From: Oscillospiraceae bacterium
GTDB lineage: Bacteria; Bacillota; Clostridia; Oscillospirales; Ruminococcaceae
Length of the DNA stretch: 64,000 nt
Assembly (NCBI GenBank): GCA_018110905.1
Contig: JAGBAZ010000002.1
Location: forward strand, 24,260-88,259
Direction of reading: 5' to 3'
The notes beneath the pieces are model-generated. The model saw only the letters and a list, made by a program, of their open reading frames with translations, was not told the DNA's origin and ran no database searches. Below are positions 45,499 to 52,662 of this stretch, in pieces. The stretch's first letter is position 1. The number at the start of each line of letters is the position of its first letter. The position numbers and the translations under genes are program-made.

Positions 45499-45954
45499 AT
45501 GAAAAAGATATTTTCTGTTTTGCTTTTATCAATATTATTGCTTCAAATCTTCGCTTTGCCTGCAATGGCTTCGCAAACGGTCGAGCACGATGGACTTGAT
45601 ATAAGCATTGTAACTGACAAGGAAAATTACGAGCTTGATGAAGACATAAAAGCGGTTATCACCGTTAAAAATACCAACAAACATTCAGTCATAATTGCAG
45701 ACCTTGAACAGCTTGTTCCGGAAGGATACAAGATAAAAGAATCGGCAGATATGCAGCTTAAGGATATAGAGCTTGCTCCGGGCGAGACAATAACTCTTGA
45801 TGTCACTCTGGTAAGCGAAACGGATATTCTCTCCGGCGAAGCTGCCGAAAATTTTTTTGATACCATAATTTTCGGCGAAACCTGGAAAATTCCGAATATA
45901 CTTATTGTTCTTGTTTTGATTGTCGGTGTTTTTCTTTTCTTCCATTTTACATAA
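45499..45954 (+). CDS. Small secreted beta-sandwich protein with C-terminal span
   Basis: A 151-aa protein: signal peptide (LLLSILLLQIFALPAMAS), one Ig/CARDB-like domain (LDISIVTDKENYELDEDIKA and LAPGETITLDVTLVS show the typical strand pattern), then a hydrophobic C-terminal stretch (IPNILIVLVLIVGVFLFFHF). ATG 45499 follows AGAGGG by about six bases. It has its own promoter and terminator, so it is monocistronic. Function unknown; probably held in the membrane facing outward. Confidence 0.65.
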   Translation: MKKIFSVLLLSILLLQIFALPAMASQTVEHDGLDISIVTDKENYELDEDIKAVITVKNTNKHSVIIADLEQLVPEGYKIKESADMQLKDIELAPGETITLDVTLVSETDILSGEAAENFFDTIIFGETWKIPNILIVLVLIVGVFLFFHFT

Positions 45955-45961
45955 GATGAAA

Positions 45962-45990
45962 AAAGTGCGGTTTTCCGCACTTTATTTTTT
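45962..45990 (+). terminator. Intrinsic terminator
   Basis: AAAGTGCGG (45962-45970) with CCGCACTTT (45975-45983), TTTT loop, then ATTTTTT. Confidence 0.9.
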
Positions 45991-46000
45991 GGAAAAAATA

Positions 46001-46030
46001 TTGACAAAACATTCATTTTGATGTTAATAT
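46001..46030 (+). promoter_or_regulatory. Promoter of the SPFH-Arc pair
   Basis: -35 TTGACA (46001-46006) and -10 TTAATA/TAATAT (46024-46030) with 17-18 bases between. Confidence 0.75.
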
Positions 46031-46035
46031 AAAGA

Positions 46036-46054
46036 TGATATCAAAACGATATCA
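46036..46054 (+). promoter_or_regulatory. Operator-like dyad at the SPFH-Arc transcription start
   Basis: TGATATC and GATATCA separated by AAAAC form a perfect inverted repeat overlapping the expected transcription start. Binding here would block initiation. The Arc-type protein two genes on, or a GntR/YtrA-type repressor elsewhere, are candidates; which one is unknown. Confidence 0.65.
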
Positions 46055-46092
46055 ATTTTGGCGATAACATCTAAGAAAGGATGATAATTTTT

Positions 46093-47112
46093 ATGAATGC
46101 AAACGTAAGAAATGATTACAACAAGGAAATCCATCCGAGAAACGGAATGGCAATGCTTCTTCTGCTTCTTCTTGGCGAAATTCTTTCCATTGCCGGTCTT
46201 GTTGGTGGATGCATTATGCTCGAAGGCGGAATTTTGTTCCCGCTCTCTTTGATTTTGACAATCGTTTGCGGTATAATGGCTGTAATAGTAATTCCGATCC
46301 TTCTCTGCGGACTTCGCACTCTTCGCCCCAACGAAGCCTATGTTCTTACCCTTTTCGGCGAATATTACGGCACCCTTTACGGACCGGGATTTTTCCACGT
46401 TAACCCCTTTGCTTCCGCAATAAACCCCGCTTCCGAAAACGCACTTGAAAAAGCCGCCGCAGCAAACGCCGAAGCCGCTCTTTCTGGAAAAGCAACCACC
46501 GGAAACGTACAGCTTTCTGCAAACAAAAGAGTTTCTCTCAAGGAAATCACCCTTACCAACGATAAACAGAAAATCAATGACCAGCTCGGCAACCCGGTAA
46601 TTATCGGAACCGTTGTTATCTGGCATGTTACCGACCCTGCAAAAGCCGTTTTTAACGTCGATAACTATGTTGAATTCCTTTCTACCCAGTGCGATGCCGC
46701 GCTCCGCAACATTGTAAGAGAGTATCCTTACGATGAATCCGAGGAAGGCGACGAAAAATCTCTCCGCGGTTCAAGCCTCGAAGTTGCCCAGCGGCTTAAA
46801 GACGAGATTCAGTGCAGAGTTGAAATCGCCGGAATCGAAGTTACCGAAGCAAGAATCACCCACCTTGCCTATGCGCCCGAAATTGCCGCCGCAATGCTTC
46901 AGCGCCAGCAGGCTTCCGCTATCATTGCCGCGAGAAAACTCATTGTTGACGGGGCTGTTGGCATGGTCGAAATGGCTCTTGATCGCCTTGAAGGAGATAA
47001 GGTTGTTGATATGGACGATGAACGCAAGGCACAGATGGTTTCCAACCTTCTTGTTGTACTTTGCGGAAACAACGACGCCCAACCCATTGTAAACACCGGC
47101 TCGATTTACTGA
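46093..47112 (+). CDS. SPFH/Band-7 domain membrane protein
   Basis: A 339-aa protein with two N-terminal spans (about 18-45 and 50-75) followed by the SPFH core: [30 protein letters not shown], then [22 protein letters not shown] and a helical end rich in Ala/Glu ([20 protein letters not shown]). SPFH proteins form oligomeric membrane microdomain cages. I use ATG 46093; another ATG at 46081 directly abuts the AAAGG site. A small Arc-type gene follows after 31 bases, a pairing seen repeatedly in Gram-positive genomes (from memory). Confidence 0.88.
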   Translation: MNANVRNDYNKEIHPRNGMAMLLLLLLGEILSIAGLVGGCIMLEGGILFPLSLILTIVCGIMAVIVIPILLCGLRTLRPNEAYVLTLFGEYYGTLYGPGFFHVNPFASAINPASENALEKAAAANAEAALSGKATTGNVQLSANKRVSLKEITLTNDKQKINDQLGNPVIIGTVVIWHVTDPAKAVFNVDNYVEFLSTQCDAALRNIVREYPYDESEEGDEKSLRGSSLEVAQRLKDEIQCRVEIAGIEVTEARITHLAYAPEIAAAMLQRQQASAIIAARKLIVDGAVGMVEMALDRLEGDKVVDMDDERKAQMVSNLLVVLCGNNDAQPIVNTGSIY

Positions 47113-47143
47113 TAAACTATTTTAAGAAAGGAGGCGGAAGCCT

Positions 47144-47320
47144 TTGGCTGACAAGGATAAAAAACAGCTTTTGCTCAGGCTTTCGCCGACTTTATGGGAA
47201 GAAATTTCCCGCTGGGCGGAAGATGATTTCCGTTCCATAAACGGACAGATCGAATATCTTCTTACCGAGGCGGTTAAAAAACGCCGCAAGGTAAAAATTG
47301 AAGAAGAAACAGAAAAATAA
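47144..47320 (+). CDS. Arc-family ribbon-helix-helix DNA-binding protein
   Basis: A 58-aa protein from TTG 47144 with GGAGGCGG upstream. The sequence KKQLLLRLSPTLWEEISRWA followed by SINGQIEYLLTEAVKKRR is the Arc/MetJ ribbon-helix-helix pattern: one strand, then two helices. Basic ends suit DNA binding. It shares a transcript with the SPFH gene and could bind the dyad at 46036-46054 (hypothesis). Confidence 0.85.
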   Translation: MADKDKKQLLLRLSPTLWEEISRWAEDDFRSINGQIEYLLTEAVKKRRKVKIEEETEK

Positions 47321-47365
47321 AAAGGGAAAGCGGCGGCTGCCGCTTTCCCTTTTTTGTTTTTTTCG
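47321..47365. terminator. Bidirectional terminator between arc-type gene and hsp20
   Basis: 14-bp stem AAAGGGAAAGCGGC (47321-47334) with 47339-47352, GGCT loop, T-run on the + side and A-run on the other, serving the two convergent genes. Confidence 0.93.
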
Positions 47366-47368
47366 GTA

Positions 47369-47824
47369 TTATTCGATTTCAAGAGTTCTGCTTTCGGGAA
47401 GAACCTGTTCCTTCTTCGGAAGAACAAGCTTGAGAACACCGTTTTCATATTTTGCTTTGATTTCCTCCGCCTTAATTCCGGAGATATCAAATTCTCTGTT
47501 ATAGGATCCGAAAGAACGCTCCATGCGTACAACCTTATTTTCCTTGTCTTTTTCTTCAAAGCGGGAATGTCTTTCTGCGTGGACACGGAGAACGTCCCCG
47601 TTTACGTCAAGGTGAATATCCTTTTTTTCAAAACCGGGAAGGTCGGCCTCAAGAAGATAATGGTCGCCTTCGTCCGTAACATCGGTTTTAAATTCGGCAA
47701 GGGCAGGAGTTTCAAAAAATCCTGCAAAGGGGTTAGCAAAGAATTTCTTTTCAAATTCTTCCATTTCGCGGAAGGGGTTATAGCTTTCTACATGATGATT
47801 ATTTCTGCGTGCAAGTTCAAACAT
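47369..47824 (-). CDS. hsp20: Hsp20/alpha-crystallin small heat-shock protein
   Basis: A 151-aa cytoplasmic holdase. The alpha-crystallin domain covers about 40-140 with YLLEADLPGFEKKDIHLDVN and SFGSYNREFDISGIKAEEIK, and the family AxxxNGVLxLxxPK motif appears as AKYENGVLKLVLPK. The N-terminus FNPFREMEEFE-like (here YNPFREMEEFEKKFF) is typical. GGAGG lies seven bases before the ATG on the minus strand. A perfect CIRCE operator lies about 200 bases upstream, so HrcA control is likely. Confidence 0.96.
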   Translation of the reverse strand: MFELARRNNHHVESYNPFREMEEFEKKFFANPFAGFFETPALAEFKTDVTDEGDHYLLEADLPGFEKKDIHLDVNGDVLRVHAERHSRFEEKDKENKVVRMERSFGSYNREFDISGIKAEEIKAKYENGVLKLVLPKKEQVLPESRTLEIE

Positions 47825-48018
47825 AATAATGCCTCCAAAATTTTAAATAGGATTTTTGTTTTTTTAGACGGAAATGAGCTTTGATTTTTCGATGTGTTCC
47901 ATCGGAGACCATCTCTTTTCTCTTTTTATTTGTATTCTATGTCATTTCCTTCTGACGATTATGTTATACCCCCGAAAATTGTATATTTTATTATACTTCT
48001 TTGAACAAAATGTTAATT

Positions 48019-48045
48019 TTAGCACTCTTTTGTTTAGAGTGCTAA
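48019..48045. promoter_or_regulatory. CIRCE element (HrcA operator)
   Basis: TTAGCACTC (48019-48027), nine bases, GAGTGCTAA (48037-48045): an exact match to the CIRCE consensus. It sits in the 47825-48285 gap between divergent hsp20 and rplM. On the minus strand a TATAAT follows it towards hsp20, so hsp20 is the probable target. Confidence 0.97.
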
Positions 48046-48195
48046 CAATTCGTATTTCGGCTGATTCAAGCCCTTTTTTTAATTGTTTTAAAAACAAAAT
48101 TTAAAAATTGAAAGTTAGAAAAACGAAGAAAACAAGAGAAAAACAAAGAAAAACAGAGCAATCAATTTGTAAATTAAATTTCTTCAAAAAAGCTG

Positions 48196-48224
48196 TTGAC
48201 AAAGCTGTTTTCTTTAATTATAAT
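48196..48224 (+). promoter_or_regulatory. Consensus promoter of rplM-rpsI
   Basis: TTGACA (48196-48201), exactly 17 bases, TATAAT (48219-48224). The leader to rplM is about 55 bases. Confidence 0.95.
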
Positions 48225-48285
48225 AATGACTGTCGCTTTTGAATGAAAGTAATATTATAAGGAAATTTAAACGGAGGTAAACGCT

Positions 48286-48714
48286 ATGTCCACTACTATG
48301 CCTAACGCTTCTACTATTGAGCGTAAATGGTATGTTCTTGACGCTGAAGGAAAATCCCTCGGCCGTGTTGCTGCACAGGCTGCTGTTCTTCTTCGCGGCA
48401 AACATAAAGTTGATTTTGCTGCCCATGCTGACTGCGGCGATTACGTTGTAATCATCAACGCTGATAAAGCAGTTCTTACCGGCAACAAACTCATCCAGAA
48501 AAAATATTATCACCACACCGGTTATGTAGGTCACCTCAAAGAAGTTAACTACAAAACCCTTATGGCTAAAAACCCCGCTTTCGCTATGAAACTTGCTGTT
48601 AAAGGCATGCTTCCCCACAACAGCGTTGGCGCAAAAAGCCTTACCCGTTGCCACATCTATGCTGGCGCAAACCACAAACACCAGGCTCAGGCTCCCGAAG
48701 CTTGGGTAAAATGA
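48286..48714 (+). CDS. rplM: 50S ribosomal protein L13
   Basis: A 142-aa protein with the L13 hallmarks: RKWYVLDAEGKSLGRVAAQA, LLRGKHKVDF, DYVVIINADKAVLTG, YYHHTGYVG and KGMLPHN. An early 50S assembly protein. ATG 48286 follows GGAGG. rpsI begins 22 bases downstream, the conserved bacterial arrangement. Confidence 0.98.
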   Translation: MSTTMPNASTIERKWYVLDAEGKSLGRVAAQAAVLLRGKHKVDFAAHADCGDYVVIINADKAVLTGNKLIQKKYYHHTGYVGHLKEVNYKTLMAKNPAFAMKLAVKGMLPHNSVGAKSLTRCHIYAGANHKHQAQAPEAWVK

Positions 48715-48735
48715 TTCGGAAGGAGGACGTAAACC

Positions 48736-49137
48736 ATGTATGATTCTAACCCTTACTTCTACGGTACCGGTAGAAGAAAAAGCTCTGTAGCTCGTGTTCG
48801 CGTTTATCCTAACGGAACCGGCGCAATCACCATCAACGGCCGCGACATCGACGATTATTTCGGCCTTGATACCCTTAAACTCATCGTTCGTCAGCCCATG
48901 GAACTCACCGAAACCGTTGGCGCATTCGACATCGTTTGCACCGTAACCGGCGGCGGCGTAACCGGCCAGGCAGGCGCAATCCGTCACGGTCTTTCCCGTG
49001 CTCTTCTTCAGTACAATGAAGAGCTCAGACCTACCCTCAAAAAAGCAGGTCTTCTTACCCGTGACCCCAGAATGAAAGAACGTAAAAAATACGGTCTCAA
49101 AAAAGCACGTCGTGCACCTCAGTTCTCCAAACGTTAA
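48736..49137 (+). CDS. rpsI: 30S ribosomal protein S9
   Basis: A 133-aa protein with [14 protein letters not shown] at the start, [19 protein letters not shown] in the middle and the invariant end RRAPQFSKR, whose tail contacts P-site tRNA. Strong ribosome binding site AAGGAGG. Its last 20 coding and stop bases are repeated three more times downstream, which makes the 3' end a likely insertion site for mobile DNA. Confidence 0.98.
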   Translation: MYDSNPYFYGTGRRKSSVARVRVYPNGTGAITINGRDIDDYFGLDTLKLIVRQPMELTETVGAFDIVCTVTGGGVTGQAGAIRHGLSRALLQYNEELRPTLKKAGLLTRDPRMKERKKYGLKKARRAPQFSKR

Positions 49138-49157
49138 TCTCGTTTTGCAGAATTTAC

Positions 49158-49188
49158 GAAGCCTGCCCTTTGGGTGGGCTTCTTTTTT
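49158..49188 (+). terminator. rplM-rpsI terminator
   Basis: Stem 49158-49168 with 49172-49182 (GAAGCCTGCCC with GGGTGGGCTTC, two wobble pairs), TTT loop, then TTTTTT. Confidence 0.85.
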
Positions 49189-49277
49189 ATGTTGTGCACT
49201 GAGGTGTCCTCGCAAGCACAGCTTGCTGCGGGTCGACGCTAAAAACAGTCCACAGGACTGTTTTATTAACGCGCGAC
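49187..49277. other. Structured intergenic segment between two rpsI-tail copies
   Basis: Contains an 11-bp palindromic arm pair AAAACAGTCC-AC-AGGACTGTTTT (49231-49253) and AGCAAGC/GCTTGCT-like dyads. No gene. It could be a dispersed repeat or the scar of an excised element. Confidence 0.45.
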
Positions 49278-49346
49278 CAGTTTTCCAAACGTTAATCGTT
49301 TCCAAGAACATTTTCAGAACCTCACCATTCGGTGGGGTTCTTTTTT
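49278..49346 (+). repeat. rpsI 3'-end copy B
   Basis: CAGTTTTCCAAACGTTAATC repeats the rpsI end (Gln-Phe-Ser-Lys-Arg-stop) with one mismatch. A terminator GAACCTCACCATTCGGTGGG with TTCTTTTTT follows. The same block recurs at 57270 and 60872. Confidence 0.9.
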
Positions 49347-49350
49347 GTAT

Positions 49351-49485
49351 GAGAGGAAATCCTCTGCAAGGCAGGAAGGCATAAACGAAGCACTCAAAGA
49401 GCAGGATCAAATGGAATGGGTAAGAAGGATGAATAATATTAGGAACAGGGTAGAGGAAATAATTATTGATGAAATTATGAAATAA
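49351..49485 (+). pseudogene. Remnant of a TnpV-like transposon protein
   Basis: The frame ending TAA at 49483-49485 reads INEALKEQDQMEWVRRMNNI, then RNRVEEIIIDEIMK, closely resembling the C-terminus of TnpV proteins of Tn4451/Tn5397-type elements (family recognised from memory). There is no start codon or upstream portion, as the copy-B repeat lies directly before it. It is evidence that mobile DNA once sat at this rpsI-linked site. Confidence 0.55.
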
Positions 49486-49565
49486 TATCAATGTGTTTTT
49501 GGAATATTTAATTTCCGTTTTTGCTGAAAGTTTTCCGATTTATAGAAACAAAATTGATGTTGTGA

Positions 49566-49571
49566 TATAAT
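49566..49571 (+). promoter_or_regulatory. Extended -10 promoter for a probable structured RNA
   Basis: TGATATAAT (49563-49571) is a full extended -10 element. No strong -35 is seen. It lies three bases before a series of stem-loops that ends in an intrinsic terminator. Confidence 0.55.
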
Positions 49572-49573
49572 CA

Positions 49574-49714
49574 AAAAACAGTTTTTTCATAAACTGTTTT
49601 TTGAGCCGGACTTGTGCTTTCTTCGGCTCAGACCAATGTGAAAGGCACTCCTTGATGCCTTCCGGGAAAAGGCTGCCCTCTGTAAAGCGGCGTTTTGCAG
49701 AGGGTGGTTTTTTT
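49574..49714 (+). ncRNA. Probable structured non-coding RNA or leader ending in a terminator
   Basis: Four consecutive hairpins: AAAAAACAGTTT with its complement (49574-49602); GAGCCG (49603-49608) with CGGCTC (49624-49629); AAGGCA with TGCCTT (about 49642-49661); and GCCCTCTGTAAA (49675-49686) with 49694-49705, followed by GGTTTTTTT. I do not recognise a known riboswitch or 6S/SRP signature. It could be a free RNA or an attenuated leader for the small protein and corrinoid adenosyltransferase genes downstream. Confidence 0.5.
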
Positions 49715-49857
49715 ATAACAAACTTTTCAGACGCATAGCAAAAATGACTATCATTGCTGTTTTTGCTTCCGAATTTGCCGTTATGGCGGAAAAGAATTGA
49801 TTAAATTTTTTCGGGAATATAAAATGAAGCCACAAAATATGTTAGGAGGCTGTTATT

Positions 49858-50013
49858 ATGGATATTAAAGAAGAAAAAATTATTGAAGAAATCAAAAAAG
49901 TTTTTGCCGCAAAGGTATCTTCTTCCGATGAGCCTTGCTGCAAATGCGGGGGAAAATCTCCGATGGAAATGAGATGGAACGTTGAGGAAAAGGATAAACC
50001 TGTTGAAGCATAA
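49858..50013 (+). CDS. 51-residue Cys-rich small protein
   Basis: ATG 49858 with a near-perfect AGGAGG eight bases upstream, stop at 50013. The protein is charged, with an acidic/Lys N-terminal helix (MDIKEEKIIEEIKKVFAAK) and a compact Cys cluster EPCCKCGGKSP, suggesting metal or cofactor binding. The gene stands 62 bases before corrinoid adenosyltransferase, with a stem-loop between. I do not recognise the family; translation is likely from the ribosome binding site and codon use. Confidence 0.65.
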   Translation: MDIKEEKIIEEIKKVFAAKVSSSDEPCCKCGGKSPMEMRWNVEEKDKPVEA

Positions 50014-50030
50014 TTCAGCAGTTGATTCTG

Positions 50031-50054
50031 CGGGCGGATATCCGCCCGTCTTTT
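50031..50054 (+). terminator. Palindromic stem-loop, probable weak terminator
   Basis: CGGGCGGATATCCGCCCG (50031-50048) is an 18-base perfect palindrome followed by TCTTTTA. It may limit read-through into the adenosyltransferase gene. Confidence 0.6.
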
Positions 50055-50075
50055 AATGTATAAAGGAGAAAGCGT

Positions 50076-50594
50076 ATGTTCGGACTTATACATATTTACT
50101 GCGGAAACGGAAAAGGAAAAACCACCGCCGCAATAGGACTTGCCGTTCGTGCGGCAGGTTTCGGTAAAAAGGTTGTTTTTTGTCAGTTTTTCAAAAACGG
50201 AACCTCCAGCGAACTTAAATCTTTCGAAAAGCTTGAAAATATAACCGTTTTTAACTGCAGGAAAGCCTACGGACTTTACTGTAATATGAGTGAGGAAGAA
50301 AAGGAGAATGCAGCAAAAGATTATGGGGAACTTCTGGAAAAAGCTCTTTCAGAGGCACCAGATGCCGATCTTCTTGTTCTTGACGAAGCAATTTCTTCGT
50401 GTAACCACAAAATGATAAGCGAAGAAAGACTTTTGGATTTTCTTGAAAACAAACCAAAGGAACTTGAAGTTGTTCTTACCGGGCGAAACCCTTCCGAAAA
50501 GCTTTTGAGCATGGCAGACTATGTTACCGAGATGAATAAAATAAAGCACCCTTTTGACAAAGGTACTCCGGCAAGAAAGGGAATTGAATTTTGA
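50076..50594 (+). CDS. cobO: Cob(I)alamin/corrinoid adenosyltransferase (CobA/BtuR/CobO type)
   Basis: Transfers the adenosyl group of ATP to Co(I) corrinoid, making adenosylcobalamin from scavenged precursors in the cytoplasm. The N-terminal P-loop GNGKGKTTAAIGLAVRA (residues 10-26), VVFCQFFKNG, LLVLDEAISS and VVLTGRNPSEKLLSMADYVTEM are the family motifs in the usual order. 172 aa, normal length. AAAGGAG upstream of ATG 50076. No other corrin biosynthesis gene is in the window, so it fits salvage. A cobalamin riboswitch lies just downstream and controls the next genes. Confidence 0.93.
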   Translation: MFGLIHIYCGNGKGKTTAAIGLAVRAAGFGKKVVFCQFFKNGTSSELKSFEKLENITVFNCRKAYGLYCNMSEEEKENAAKDYGELLEKALSEAPDADLLVLDEAISSCNHKMISEERLLDFLENKPKELEVVLTGRNPSEKLLSMADYVTEMNKIKHPFDKGTPARKGIEF

Positions 50595-50610
50595 GCACCA
50601 TGCCGGATGT

Positions 50611-50654
50611 CCAAACTTGCTGACTTTTTTCAAAAAGCAAAGTTAGCAAGTTTG
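50611..50654 (+). promoter_or_regulatory. Long stem-loop after corrinoid adenosyltransferase
   Basis: CCAAACTTGCTGACTTT (50611-50627) pairs with 50638-50654, 17 bp with one G-U, ten-base loop. CGGTTAC follows, so no U-run. Confidence 0.75.
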
Positions 50655-50663
50655 GCGGTTACA

Positions 50664-50690
50664 TTGACAGGCGAACAGTGATAATATAAA
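50664..50690 (+). promoter_or_regulatory. Promoter of the cobalamin-riboswitch transcript
   Basis: -35 TTGACA (50664-50669) with TATAAA at 50685-50690 (15-base spacer). A second TATAAT at 50757-50762 is nearer the riboswitch but lacks a -35. Between them is an imperfect hairpin, ACATTGT (50704) with ACAATGT (50747), of unknown role. Confidence 0.5.
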
Positions 50691-50764
50691 CAAAGGAATA
50701 AGTACATTGTGTTCCTGTGCCTTCAGATATCAAGGCATTGGAAAAATACAATGTAGTATAATCA

Positions 50765-51000
50765 AAAAAGAAATTGAATAGGCTGCATCAAGTTCCGCGT
50801 AAAGACCGGCTTTTGCCGGGCGTTGGAATAAGGAAATCCGGTTGGAGTCCGGAGCCCACCCAGGGGCTGTAAATGCAGGAGTTTTTTATCCGCGGCGCAA
50901 GCCGGCCATTGGCCAGAAGCTGAGAAGGTAGGATAAAAAACGCAGGAAAACTTTTGTTTTCCCCAATGCATAAGCCAGAAAGCCTTTGATGATCGAACCC
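50765..51000 (+). ncRNA. Cobalamin riboswitch (variant)
   Basis: Conserved blocks appear in order: ATTGAATAGGCTGC (5' side), GGAATAAGGAAATCCGG, AGTCCGGAGC, GGGGCTGTAAATGC, GCCGGCCATTGGCC, GAGAAGGTAGG and finally AAGCCAGAAAGCC at 50980-50992, the B12-box counterpart of AAGCCAGGAGACC. Deviations in the B12 box suggest a variant subclass. Two terminator-like hairpins follow, indicating transcriptional off-switching when corrinoid is plentiful. The regulated genes are at 51106, 51472 and 52663. Confidence 0.82.
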
Positions 51001-51049
51001 GAAGAACGCATTTTATGCGCGGACGGGATTTTTTGGGAACAGAAATTCG

Positions 51050-51085
51050 GCTGCAATGACCAAGGTGTCATTGCAGCTTTTTTTT
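51050..51085 (+). terminator. Expression-platform terminator of the cobalamin riboswitch
   Basis: GCTGCAATGAC (51050-51060) pairs with GTCATTGCAGC (51067-51077), then TTTTTTTT. The first downstream start codon is 20 bases away, so this is the regulatory terminator. A weaker hairpin at 51000-51033 precedes it. Confidence 0.9.
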
Positions 51086-51105
51086 ATTGAAAAAAGGAGA
51101 AAACG

Positions 51106-51396
51106 GTGATTTTGGAAGAAAGAATTGTTTCAAGGGAAGAAAAACGCGGGCTTGACCGGGAACGAAGAGAAATTGAAAGCAAGTTCGCAAAAGAACACGA
51201 AAAAGACAGCGACGAAGAACTTCTCGATATAGTACGAAACAAGGCAAATGAGCTTGGAAGACCGCCAAAAAAGACCGAAACTATCGGCTTTGTATGTCTT
51301 AAAATGCGTTTTGGTCCATGGCCGAGAGTTCTTGAAAAAGCCGGGCTGAAAAAGCCGAAAACAAACCGCAGAAAAACAAGGGAACTTTCCCCATAA
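51106..51396 (+). CDS. Small protein with a homing-endonuclease-associated (HNH-type) repeat
   Basis: A 96-aa basic protein from GTG 51106 (AAAAAGGAG upstream). The N-terminal third is a charged helix; residues about 36-85 read ELLDIVRNKANELGRPPKK and then MRFGPWPRVLEKAGL, the pattern of the repeat found next to homing endonucleases (LL..a..lGr.Pt...v....G.W...L..aGL). This repeat is thought to bind DNA. There is no nuclease motif. As the first gene after a cobalamin riboswitch it may regulate the surface genes, which is inference. Confidence 0.65.
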   Translation: MILEERIVSREEKRGLDRERREIESKFAKEHEKDSDEELLDIVRNKANELGRPPKKTETIGFVCLKMRFGPWPRVLEKAGLKKPKTNRRKTRELSP

Positions 51397-51471
51397 GTTT
51401 TTAATAAGGAAAAAGAAAGAAGTGGTTCGAAAAAATTTTTGCGCAAACTGAATAAAAGGAAGGAGAAAGAA

Positions 51472-52635
51472 ATGAAAAAGAAAATTTTAAGCATTTTCAT
51501 GGCAGTATTGATGGTTGTTCTTATGCTGCCCACCGTTGCCTTTGCGGACGAAACTTTGCAGGGTGACACCGACAACAGCGGAACTGTTGACGTTTATATG
51601 ACCATAAGCGAAGGTCAAAACGGCTTTTACGAAACCTATACCGGCGAAGCCCTTTTCCATGCGCTGCTCAAAGTTCCCTATTTTGACATTGCCCTTTACG
51701 GACTTGAGCATTATTATTACAACCCGGATTGCTACACCGGAACCCAGCAGCCCGGAACAAAACAGTCTGCCGAAGGCATCGTCACTTCGATGCATGTATT
51801 TATTTACGCAACGGAAAAATATATGCTTGGAGTCGAGGACAAATATCTCGGCAAGGGAAAATATAACGACGAGCTTTTTGAATATATAAGCTGGAGCCAG
51901 GGCGCAGGTTCTTCCTTTATGTCCTTCTGGAACGGAAGCACCAACCTCAACTATTATCTCGATTATATGTACCCTCTCGGAAAACCGGGCTGGGGTTCCA
52001 CCAGCGACCAGCAGGCTCTTCATGACGGTTCCAAAATCGACGTTCACCTTATCAAGGACCAGGGTGTAATGGGTTCCAGCTACAGCTGCTTCAAAACCGA
52101 AGACGGAACTCTTGATATGGCGGAAATAACTGTTGGAGAAAGCATTACCCTTACCCTTCAGAGAACGCTTTCCAGCTATAATGACACCGCAACTTTCCGT
52201 GAACTTCCTGATGTTGAAGTTTTTTATATTGCAAAGGAAGATTATTCCGTAGACCAGAACGTCGGAACCGAAGGCTGGATTTCCTTTGGAACCACCGATG
52301 AAAACGGAAATATAACAATTCCTTCCGACCTTGCCGCAGGAACTTATTATATTTCCTGCCTTGGCGAAGTAATCGGTTCTTCCGAACGCGGACCGGCCGC
52401 ATTTATTCTCAAAGTCAGAAAAACCGCAGCTGATATTATTATCGGCGATGCGGACGGCGACGGATTTGTAACCGCAATAGATGCTTCCTATGTTCTTCAG
52501 AAAGTTGCGGAAATGGACGTTGAAATTGACGAAACCGCGGCCGACGTTGACGGTGACGGATTTATAACCGCAATAGATGCTTCCTATATTCTGCAGTACG
52601 TTGCGGAAATCATTGATGAATTCCCCGTTTCCTGA
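51472..52635 (+). CDS. Secreted DUF4430-type protein with C-terminal dockerin
   Basis: A 387-aa exported protein: signal peptide (MAVLMVVLMLPTVAFA), a central domain of the DUF4430/transcobalamin-like type (VPYFDIALYGLEHYY, SSFMSFWNGSTNLNYYLDY, GWGSTSDQQALHDG), a beta domain (about 215-315), and a dockerin at about 322-387. The dockerin has two calcium-loop repeats, GDADGDGFVTAIDASYVLQ and ADVDGDGFITAIDASYILQ. No wall anchor, so it should dock onto a cohesin; the next gene encodes one. Lies under the cobalamin riboswitch, so corrinoid binding is the leading hypothesis. ATG 51472 follows AAGGAAGGAG. Confidence 0.82.
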   Translation: MKKKILSIFMAVLMVVLMLPTVAFADETLQGDTDNSGTVDVYMTISEGQNGFYETYTGEALFHALLKVPYFDIALYGLEHYYYNPDCYTGTQQPGTKQSAEGIVTSMHVFIYATEKYMLGVEDKYLGKGKYNDELFEYISWSQGAGSSFMSFWNGSTNLNYYLDYMYPLGKPGWGSTSDQQALHDGSKIDVHLIKDQGVMGSSYSCFKTEDGTLDMAEITVGESITLTLQRTLSSYNDTATFRELPDVEVFYIAKEDYSVDQNVGTEGWISFGTTDENGNITIPSDLAAGTYYISCLGEVIGSSERGPAAFILKVRKTAADIIIGDADGDGFVTAIDASYVLQKVAEMDVEIDETAADVDGDGFITAIDASYILQYVAEIIDEFPVS

Positions 52636-52662
52636 AAAAACGGGCAGTAAAGGAGAATTAAA

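Noticed and set aside
49695..49714. T-box-like AGGGTGG sequence
   Set aside because: It is the right arm of a terminator stem, without the following ACCGCG and without an upstream Stem I specifier region.
49741..49763. Fur/Zur-box-like AATGACTATCATT
   Set aside because: Only partial symmetry, and no promoter placed next to it.
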